From contig DGZR01000049.1 in the NCBI GenBank assembly GCA_002397155.1, positions 8,648 to 46,694 on the forward strand: a stretch of 38,047 nt of DNA, written 5' to 3'. This stretch comes from Firmicutes bacterium UBA4975. GTDB lineage: Bacteria > Bacillota > Proteinivoracia > UBA4975. The position numbers and the translations under genes are program-made. How positions within the stretch are numbered: the first letter of the stretch is position 1; every line of letters begins with the position of its first letter. A model generated the notes under the pieces. It searched no databases. It was not told the DNA's origin and was given only the letters and a program-made list of their open reading frames with translations. Below are positions 32,576-38,047 of this stretch, one piece after another.

Positions 32576-33900
32576 TGAAAGAAAAGGACCCCGTCGCAAT
32601 CCTCAATTTAGGCTGCCCCAAGAACCAGGTGGATGGCGAGACCATGGCCGGCCTTCTGGCTCAAGCGGGATATGCCCTCACCGACCGGCTTGAATGGGCC
32701 GGGACAATCATTGTAAACACCTGCGGTTTTATTGAAAAAGCCCGGCAAGAGTCAATCGACGCCATCCTGGCCGCGGCGGAGCAAAAGACTAAGGGCCGCT
32801 GCCGCCGCCTCCTAGTGACGGGCTGCCTTTCCCAGGCCCACTACCAAGAGTTAAAAAAAGCCCTCCCCGAAGTAGACGGTTTCATGGGGACGGGGGCGGT
32901 GGACAAGGTGGTCGAACTCGTAGAAGGCAAGGGACCCCTCTTTCCCAGCCCCAAGAGTTACGACGGTCTGGCCGAAACCGGGCGCCTGCCTTCCACTTAC
33001 CCTTACGGCTACTTGAAAATTGCCGAGGGCTGCAATCATCGCTGTTCCTACTGCGTAATCCCCCAGCTCCGGGGTCCCCTGCGCAGCAAGGACCCCGCCC
33101 AGGTGCTGGCCGAAGCGAATATGCTGGTGGCTGGGGGGATCAAGGAGATCATCTTGGTGGCCCAGGACACCACCCAGTACGGCCTGGACTTTGCCCGCCA
33201 AAGTCGGCTGCCGGAGCTGCTCACCCAGTTGGAAACAGTCGCCGGCCTCTCCCGGGTGCGCCTGCTCTACTGCTATCCCGAGGGCATCACGGACGAGCTC
33301 TTACGAGTCATGGCCCGGTCCCCGATTTTCTGCCGCTACCTGGATATTCCCCTTCAGCACAGCCACCCCTACATCCTCAAGAGCATGGGCCGCCGGGGAG
33401 GGGAGGGGGCCGAGGCCCTTTTAGAAAAGCTGCGGCTGCACCTGCCCGGCCTGGCCCTTAGGACCTCCCTCATCGTCGGCTACCCCGGGGAGAAACCAAT
33501 GCACTTTCGCCACCTGCTGGCTTTTGTCCGCCGGGCAAAGTTTGACCACCTGGGGGCATTTGTCTACTCGCAGGAAGAGAGAACGGCCGCCGCCAAGATA
33601 GAGGAACAGGTACCCCGGCGCATCAAGGAGTGGCGCTACCGGCAGCTCATGTCCGCCCAGCAGGAAATCGTCTTTGCCCGCAATCGCCAGTTTATCGGCC
33701 AGGAGTTTTCCGTCCTCATCGACGCTGTCAGCCGGGGCCGGGCTTGGGGCCGCAGTTACCGGGAAGCCCCGGTAGTGGACAGCTCTATCATCTTTCCGGC
33801 GGAAGGCCGCCGCCCCGGCGACTTTGCCGCCGTTCGCTGCACGGATTATTCCGGATATGACCTTTTGGGAGAGATTGACAGTGGGAAACCTCGCGAATAA
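32575..33900 (+). CDS. rimO: Ribosomal protein uS12 methylthiotransferase RimO
   Basis: A radical-SAM methylthiotransferase modifying Asp of ribosomal protein S12. The N-terminal UPF0004 domain has NLGCPKNQVDGE, NTCGFIEKA and TGCLSQ for the auxiliary cluster. The radical SAM triad is C153-N-H-R-C157-S-Y-C160. The HIPLQ-like YLDIPLQHSHP and TSLIVGYPGE blocks follow. The C-terminal TRAM region includes IDAVSRGRAWGRS. Length is 441 residues. The ATG shares one base with the rodZ stop, and the end overlaps pgsA by 20 bases. Confidence 0.96.
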   Translation: MKEKDPVAILNLGCPKNQVDGETMAGLLAQAGYALTDRLEWAGTIIVNTCGFIEKARQESIDAILAAAEQKTKGRCRRLLVTGCLSQAHYQELKKALPEVDGFMGTGAVDKVVELVEGKGPLFPSPKSYDGLAETGRLPSTYPYGYLKIAEGCNHRCSYCVIPQLRGPLRSKDPAQVLAEANMLVAGGIKEIILVAQDTTQYGLDFARQSRLPELLTQLETVAGLSRVRLLYCYPEGITDELLRVMARSPIFCRYLDIPLQHSHPYILKSMGRRGGEGAEALLEKLRLHLPGLALRTSLIVGYPGEKPMHFRHLLAFVRRAKFDHLGAFVYSQEERTAAAKIEEQVPRRIKEWRYRQLMSAQQEIVFARNRQFIGQEFSVLIDAVSRGRAWGRSYREAPVVDSSIIFPAEGRRPGDFAAVRCTDYSGYDLLGEIDSGKPRE

Positions 33901-34465
33901 AATAACTCTCGCTCGTGTTTTCTTTGGTCCTCTTTACATCATCATAATGATCCTGCCCATTCCCTACCGGGAGTTCCTGGCGGCCCTGACCTTTGTAATC
34001 GCCGCCAGTTCCGATGGGCTGGACGGCTACCTGGCCAGAAAGAGCAAGACAGTGACCACTTTTGGCAAGTTCCTCGATCCCCTGGCCGACAAGCTCCTGA
34101 TTGCGGCGGCCCTCCTCACCCTGACTTGGCTTGGGCTAGTAGGACCCCTGGCGGCTTTCGCCATCATTGGCCGGGAGCTGGCGGTTACCGGCCTGCGCCT
34201 CATCGCCGCCAGCCAAAACCAGGTCATTGCCGCCTCCAAGCTGGGCAAGGCTAAAACCCTGTCCCAGATCGTCGCCCTCACCGCCCTCACGGTGCAAGAG
34301 GGCCTGGCCGGTCCCGGGAACACTTGGCTGCACCGCTTCTTTCACCTATTGCCCACGGCTTTTATCGCTCGCTGGACCCTGGTCCTGGCCGTCCTTCTAA
34401 CCTTAGTCTCGGGAATCGACTACTTCTATAAAAACATTGATGTCTTAAAAAAAGGACTGGCTTAG
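33881..34465 (+). CDS. pgsA: CDP-diacylglycerol-glycerol-3-phosphate 3-phosphatidyltransferase
   Basis: Makes phosphatidylglycerol phosphate from the CDP-diacylglycerol supplied by CdsA. It is a 194-residue membrane enzyme. The CDP-alcohol phosphatidyltransferase signature D-G-x2-A-R-x8-G-x3-D-x3-D is complete (DGYLAR, then GKFLDPLADK) at about residues 48-70. GTG 33881 is chosen because GGGAGAG at 33867-33873 lies 7 bases upstream and inside rimO. An upstream GTG at 33824 would add 19 residues. A terminator straddles its stop. Confidence 0.95.
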   Translation: MGNLANKITLARVFFGPLYIIIMILPIPYREFLAALTFVIAASSDGLDGYLARKSKTVTTFGKFLDPLADKLLIAAALLTLTWLGLVGPLAAFAIIGRELAVTGLRLIAASQNQVIAASKLGKAKTLSQIVALTALTVQEGLAGPGNTWLHRFFHLLPTAFIARWTLVLAVLLTLVSGIDYFYKNIDVLKKGLA

Positions 34466-34480
34466 GCCGGTCCATTTTTT
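34454..34480 (+). terminator. Terminator straddling the pgsA stop
   Basis: GGACTGGC at 34454-34461 pairs with GCCGGTCC at 34466-34473 (one G-U) with the stop codon in the loop, followed by TTTTTT at 34475-34480. It ends the ymfK-pgsA unit. Confidence 0.88.
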
Positions 34481-34504
34481 CTCAATTAAAAATTGGTTTT
34501 GCCG

Positions 34505-34513
34505 TGCTATAAT
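34505..34513 (+). promoter_or_regulatory. Extended -10 promoter of the FtsH-like module
   Basis: TGCTATAAT combines a TG extension at 34505-34506 with TATAAT at 34508-34513. A weak AT-rich -35 (TTAAAA at 34486-34491) lies 16 bases upstream. It follows the pgsA terminator, so the module has its own control. Confidence 0.7.
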
Positions 34514-34514
34514 G

Positions 34515-34528
34515 AGTTTATGTAAACT
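34515..34528 (+). promoter_or_regulatory. Inverted repeat over the start site (candidate operator)
   Basis: AGTTTA and TAAACT flank a 2-base centre, forming a 6-2-6 inverted repeat beginning one base after the -10 box and covering the predicted transcription start. The position is that of a repressor operator, but no cognate regulator is recognised. Confidence 0.45.
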
Positions 34529-34543
34529 AAGGAGGTGGATGGG

Positions 34544-35029
34544 GTGCTGCGCTGGAAAATATTTGTGCCCCTGGCGGTGTGTTTGACCTTACTGGGGCTG
34601 TTGGGCAGCAAGTACTGGTCCCTCTCGGCATCCCAGCGCCGGATTGCGGCTATGGAAGAAGAGGGATTGGCGGTAATGGAGAGTCCCGACGGGATAACTT
34701 TCACTTTTGCCGCCGAGGATGATTTAGCGGGACTGCTGGCCCGCTTGGATCCGGGCCAGGTCAAGGGGGTTCTGGGTGAGAAGGATTTTTCTTTGGAAAG
34801 AGAAGGAGCCCGAGCCGTCGAGCCCGACCTGGCTGACCAAGTCGAGCTGATTCTGCTCGAAGCGGCCGCTACCGGCCGCTACTATTCGGCTAGCCGAGAG
34901 CTCAGGGAACTGGCGGCCCAGTGGGGCTACAGCGGGGACTTGGCCCTCTGGGGCGATGAAGTGGTGGCTGAAGTGAAAAAGGGCGACTCTAGCTACATTG
35001 CCCATATAGAAGCAGGGGTGAAACCATGA
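34544..35029 (+). CDS. Small membrane protein coupled to the FtsH-like protease
   Basis: A 161-residue protein of no family that I recognise. One membrane helix (about residues 6-22) preceded by basic residues predicts the C-terminal domain outside. Residues 47-68 (SPDGITFTFAAEDDLAGLLA and on) resemble, by eye, the pattern DG-x-F-T-x-x-AP-x-D at the end of the extracytoplasmic domain of standard FtsH. GTG 34544 is chosen behind GGAGG at 34531-34535. GTG 34535 in frame lies within the Shine-Dalgarno. The stop overlaps the next ATG by 4 bases. It may supply the outside domain that its partner lacks. Confidence 0.7.
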   Translation: MLRWKIFVPLAVCLTLLGLLGSKYWSLSASQRRIAAMEEEGLAVMESPDGITFTFAAEDDLAGLLARLDPGQVKGVLGEKDFSLEREGARAVEPDLADQVELILLEAAATGRYYSASRELRELAAQWGYSGDLALWGDEVVAEVKKGDSSYIAHIEAGVKP

Positions 35030-36492
35030 AGGAAGTAGGGGGAGCTGTCCTGGTGGCCGCTTTGGCAGTACTGGCTTACAATGGAGTGAATATCCTGCCC
35101 TATCTCTTGATCGGGGCGCTGGCTGTGATGCTGGCGACCCGCTTTCAACTCTTGGATAAGCTGAGCGGCAACGGTAAGGAAAGTAAGGGCAAGGACGCCC
35201 TGACCGTGATTAATTTTGACGCGGTGGGCGGACAGGATGAAGCGAAACGGGACCTGACCGAAGCCCTCTCCTTTTTGCAGAGCTCCCGGGGGGGCAAACT
35301 GGGAGTAAAACCCCTGGGAGGCATCCTCCTCCAGGGGCCGCCGGGAACGGGCAAGACATTAATGGCCAGAGCGGCGGCCAGTTACACCGACTCGGTCTTT
35401 GTCTCCGCAGCCGGCAGCGAATTTGTCGAGATGTATGCCGGGGTAGGAGCGAAGAGGGTGCGGGAGCTCTTTGGCAAAGCCCGCCGCTTGGCCCGGAGCA
35501 AGAGCAAGAGTTCGGCCTTGGTCTTTATCGACGAGCTGGATGTGCTGGGGGCAAAGAGGGGAAAAGTCGAAAGCCACTTGGAGTACGATCAGACCCTGAA
35601 CCAGCTCCTGGTGGAGCTGGACGGCATCGAGGATAAGCAAGAGGTCCAGCTTTTTGTCCTGGGAGCGACAAACCGGGCCGACCTGCTGGACGAGGCCCTG
35701 CTTCGTCCCGGGCGCTTTGACCGCATCGTCGAAATTGGCCTGCCCGACTTGGAAGGGCGGCTGGCCATCCTCAGGATTCACTGCCGGGGCAAACCCCTGG
35801 GTGAAGACGTCGACTTAGAGGAGGTAGCCCACCAGACTTACGGTTTTTCCGGGGCCCACCTGGCAAACTTGGCCAACGAAGCGGCAATCCATGCCCTGCG
35901 CCGTGGGGGAGACTGGCTCTGCCAGGCCGATTTCCTGGAATCCATCGACAAGGTCGAGCTGGGCAACGTGCGGGAGGGCTTGCTTTCCGGGGCGGAAAAG
36001 GAAAGGGTGGCCTGCCATGAAGCGGGACATGCCCTGGTTAGCGAAGTTCACTTTCCCGGTTCTGTCTCCACTGTCACCGTGGTCCCCCGGGCGCGAACCC
36101 TGGGATTTATCCGCCAAAAGGAAAATGCCTCCCCGGTTCTCCAGACCGGCTCCCACCTAAAAAAACAGCTTTCAGTGCTGCTGGCGGGAGGGGCCGCCGA
36201 AGAGCTTTTCTTTGGTGAGGGGAGTACAGGAGCGGCCAACGACTACCAACGAGCCCTGGAAATTTCTGAACTAATCGTCACCCACGGCCTCTCTCCCCTG
36301 GGTATAATCAATATGAAGTACGTGGAAAAGGGGGAACTGAGCCGAGTGATGGGAGAAATCCTAGCGGAAGCCGACGCCGCCGTCAAGGAACTGCTGACTG
36401 AGCGCCGTCCAACCCTCGAGGCGGCGGCCAAAATACTGGTACGAGATGAACGGCTCTCCGGCGAGGAGTTTCGCCGCATAATGCACAACTAA
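35026..36492 (+). CDS. Compact FtsH-like AAA/M41 metalloprotease
   Basis: A 488-residue FtsH-type protein. Two short hydrophobic segments (about 5-18 and 22-38) with almost no loop between replace the usual two helices plus extracytoplasmic domain. The AAA domain is intact: Walker A GPPGTGKT at 104-111, pore loop EMYAGVGA (FVG in standard FtsH reads YAG), Walker B with D169-E170, and the SRH arginines in RPGRFDR. The M41 zinc site is intact: H331-E-A-G-H335 with Asp406 as third ligand (GAANDYQRA). It is probably an active membrane protease, but not the housekeeping FtsH, which is normally over 600 residues. It lies between pgsA and pncC, an unusual place. Confidence 0.88.
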   Translation: MKEVGGAVLVAALAVLAYNGVNILPYLLIGALAVMLATRFQLLDKLSGNGKESKGKDALTVINFDAVGGQDEAKRDLTEALSFLQSSRGGKLGVKPLGGILLQGPPGTGKTLMARAAASYTDSVFVSAAGSEFVEMYAGVGAKRVRELFGKARRLARSKSKSSALVFIDELDVLGAKRGKVESHLEYDQTLNQLLVELDGIEDKQEVQLFVLGATNRADLLDEALLRPGRFDRIVEIGLPDLEGRLAILRIHCRGKPLGEDVDLEEVAHQTYGFSGAHLANLANEAAIHALRRGGDWLCQADFLESIDKVELGNVREGLLSGAEKERVACHEAGHALVSEVHFPGSVSTVTVVPRARTLGFIRQKENASPVLQTGSHLKKQLSVLLAGGAAEELFFGEGSTGAANDYQRALEISELIVTHGLSPLGIINMKYVEKGELSRVMGEILAEADAAVKELLTERRPTLEAAAKILVRDERLSGEEFRRIMHN

Positions 36493-36536
36493 ATTCGGCC
36501 CCCGCCGGGGCCGGTACATACCTGGAGGTAGGAAAA

Positions 36537-37046
36537 ATGCAAGAAAAAATAAAAGACCGGGCGGGCCGACTGGTGGAACTGCTGGCCAAGAGGGGCCTGA
36601 CTTTGTCCTTGGCCGAATCCTGCACCGGGGGAGGGATTGCCGGGGGGATTACCGACATCCCCGGCGCCAGCGCCGTCCTGGCCGGGGGAGTGGTGGCGTA
36701 TACCCCGGAGGCCAAGGTCGCCCTCCTGGGTCTCTCTCCTGCTGACTTGCCCCCGGGCTGCGTAGGGGCAAAACTGACCGCCGCTATGGCCCGGCAGGTC
36801 CAAGCTCTTTTGCGCACCGACTTGGCCCTGGCCGTCACCGGGGCCCTGGGGCCTCAAAGCCCCAGCCCCCAAGTCCAAGTTGGTGAGGTGTACTTTGCCC
36901 TGGTCGGTTTGGCTCAAAGCCAGGGGCTAAAGTTTAATTTTGCCGGGGACAGGGAAACTATAAAGGAGGCCGCCATCCTAGCCGGCCTTGATTGCCTTTT
37001 GCGCTTTATTAAAGAGGTGGTAAGTTGCCCGGTCTTTCCCGGATAG
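36537..37046 (+). CDS. pncC: Nicotinamide-nucleotide amidase (stand-alone CinA C-domain)
   Basis: Deamidates nicotinamide mononucleotide in NAD recycling. The 169-residue protein is only the C-terminal domain of CinA; the N-terminal MoCF-like domain present in B. subtilis CinA is absent. The catalytic Ser28 is in LAESCTGGGIAG, and AVTGALGPQSP and the VGEVYFAL segment complete the family pattern. ATG 36537 follows GGAGG at 36524-36528. It keeps the pgsA-cinA neighbourhood apart from the two inserted genes, but recA does not follow. Confidence 0.92.
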   Translation: MQEKIKDRAGRLVELLAKRGLTLSLAESCTGGGIAGGITDIPGASAVLAGGVVAYTPEAKVALLGLSPADLPPGCVGAKLTAAMARQVQALLRTDLALAVTGALGPQSPSPQVQVGEVYFALVGLAQSQGLKFNFAGDRETIKEAAILAGLDCLLRFIKEVVSCPVFPG

Positions 37047-38047
37047 TCATGGTGATTCTGGCCGGAGTTATCGGGGCCCTGCTTTTTGTCTCGGTTTTTT
37101 CCGGCCAAAATATTACAGTCAAAGCCTTGGATTTCACCCTCAAGGTCAGCCTTCTCACCCCGGGGTACACCGAGTTGGAGGTACCGCCCCTGGGGACGGT
37201 GAGGGCGAAAACCCATGCCCTGCCGGTGAAAATCAGCGCCCGATTAAATAACATAAACTTGGAGCGCCTGCGCAGCCTCATCGCCGAAAAACCGAGCGGT
37301 GTCTTTAGCCAGTTGGTCGCCTCCTTTCGCGGGCAGATTGGCCGCTTTATCTTGAGGCTGCTGCTTCTGGCTTTTTTGGGGGGTCTAGGGGCCGGCCTGG
37401 TCTTTTTTCGCCGTCTCCGGCCTGCCTTGCTGGCCGCCTTGGTCGGTCTGGCCTTTTTGGGCTTGCTCCTGGGGGGCACCTGGTTCACCTACCGGGAAGA
37501 AGCTTTTAAGGAGCCGGAATTTCAGGGGATTATTGAGGTGGCCCCCTGGCTCTTGGGCGTGGCCGAAGAAGCCCTCATCGCTATCAATGAGATTGAAACA
37601 ACATTGGAAATCGTAGCGACCAATCTGTTGGAGATGTTTGACTCCCTGGGCCAACTGGGAAAACCCGAAGGGGAGGGGAAGGTCCTGAAAATCCTCCACG
37701 TCTCCGACATCCACAACAACGCCCTGGCCGCCTCCCTGGCCCTGCAGACAGCCGCCGCGTTTAAAGCGGACCTGGTCATCGACACCGGCGACATCACCGA
37801 TTACGGCACGCCAATTGAGGGAGATCTGGCCGCTTTGATCGCCGATTCGGGCCTGCCCTGGTTCTTTGTCCCGGGGAATCACGATTCTCCCGCCGTTACC
37901 CGGCTCTTAGGAGAATTGGCTAATGTGACGATTATGGAGGGAAACGTCGCCTACCTGGAGGACTGGGACCTGGCCCTGGCCGGTATCGCCGATCCGGCCG
38001 CCGCCAGCTTTGGCATGAGAATCCCTCCCGAGGAGGAGCTTCTGGCT
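37025..38047 (+). CDS. Membrane-anchored metallophosphoesterase (3' end missing)
   Basis: The frame is open to the window edge, giving at least 341 residues; the end is truncated by the window. Three membrane segments are predicted (about 6-24, 108-128, 133-155) with a loop of about 80 residues between the first two. The calcineurin-like phosphoesterase domain starts near residue 222 with D228-I-H230 (VSDIHNN), then GD at 255-256 (DTGDITDYG) and GN285-H286-D (VPGNHDS). The topology places the catalytic domain outside the cytoplasm. TTG 37025 has GAGG at 37014-37017. An ATG at 37049 is the alternative. It overlaps pncC by 22 bases. Confidence 0.85.
   Translation, partial: MPGLSRIVMVILAGVIGALLFVSVFSGQNITVKALDFTLKVSLLTPGYTELEVPPLGTVRAKTHALPVKISARLNNINLERLRSLIAEKPSGVFSQLVASFRGQIGRFILRLLLLAFLGGLGAGLVFFRRLRPALLAALVGLAFLGLLLGGTWFTYREEAFKEPEFQGIIEVAPWLLGVAEEALIAINEIETTLEIVATNLLEMFDSLGQLGKPEGEGKVLKILHVSDIHNNALAASLALQTAAAFKADLVIDTGDITDYGTPIEGDLAALIADSGLPWFFVPGNHDSPAVTRLLGELANVTIMEGNVAYLEDWDLALAGIADPAAASFGMRIPPEEELLA

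Noticed and set aside
36499..36514. GGCCCC/GGGGCC hairpin between the FtsH-like gene and pncC
   Set aside because: A 6-pair stem without a U tract is not a terminator, and the composition of the region makes chance pairing likely.

Overview
The window is a G+C-rich, gene-dense chromosomal segment from a spore-forming Firmicute, most likely a member of the Clostridia. The evidence is gene order: rpsB-tsf-pyrH-frr-uppS-cdsA-dxr-rseP-ispG, then nusA-rnpM-ylxQ-infB-rbfA-nrnA-truB-ribF-rpsO-pnp, then ylxY-ymxH-dpaAB-dapG-dapA-rnj-tepA-ylzJ-spoIIIE, then ymfK-rodZ-rimO-pgsA-cinA. This is close to the Bacillus subtilis order across the same region. Dipicolinate synthase, SpoIIIE and the ylxY/ymxH/ylzJ set point to endospore formation. 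Several starts are GTG or TTG, each resolved by a good Shine-Dalgarno sequence. No rRNA, tRNA, CRISPR array, insertion sequence or prophage was seen, and no gap between genes exceeds about 110 bases.

Layout. (1) 54-3557: an unrecognised membrane-anchored protein, then rpsB and tsf behind a strong promoter and closed by a terminator, then pyrH and frr. (2) 3608-9024: a tightly packed envelope and isoprenoid run (uppS, cdsA, dxr, rseP, ispG) ending with a small GT2 glycosyltransferase. (3) 9054-15897: the nusA-infB translation cluster through truB and ribF, with many 4-20 base overlaps. (4) 15985-18435: rpsO and pnp, each with its own terminator. (5) 18520-24052: a sporulation and diaminopimelate region with a YlxY-type deacetylase, ymxH, an isolated stress-type protein, dpaAB behind a sigma-K-like -10 element, dapG and dapA. 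(6) 24138-30931: RNase J, TepA, YlzJ, UppP and SpoIIIE, with a convergent P-loop ATPase gene on the minus strand. (7) 31038-34465: ymfK, rodZ, rimO and pgsA, ending in a terminator. (8) 34544-38047: a promoter with an inverted repeat at its start site, a two-gene module (small membrane protein plus a short FtsH-like AAA/M41 protease), a stand-alone pncC, and a truncated membrane metallophosphoesterase.

How the genes work together. Regions 1-4 supply translation (S2, EF-Ts, RRF, IF2, RbfA, S15), RNA handling (NusA, RnpM, PNPase, NrnA, RNase J) and envelope lipid synthesis (UppS, UppP, CdsA, PgsA, and MEP-pathway enzymes that feed UppS). Region 5 couples aspartate-family synthesis (DapG, DapA) to dipicolinate synthase, which draws on the same DapA product.

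Most unusual points. A compact FtsH-like protease without an extracytoplasmic domain is translationally coupled to a small secreted-facing membrane protein, between pgsA and pncC. Several genes that often lie in this neighbourhood are absent from these positions (proS, polC, rimP, mlpA, asd, recA). A sigma-K-type promoter is fused to a terminator ahead of dpaA. The YlxY-type deacetylase has a divergent metal site.
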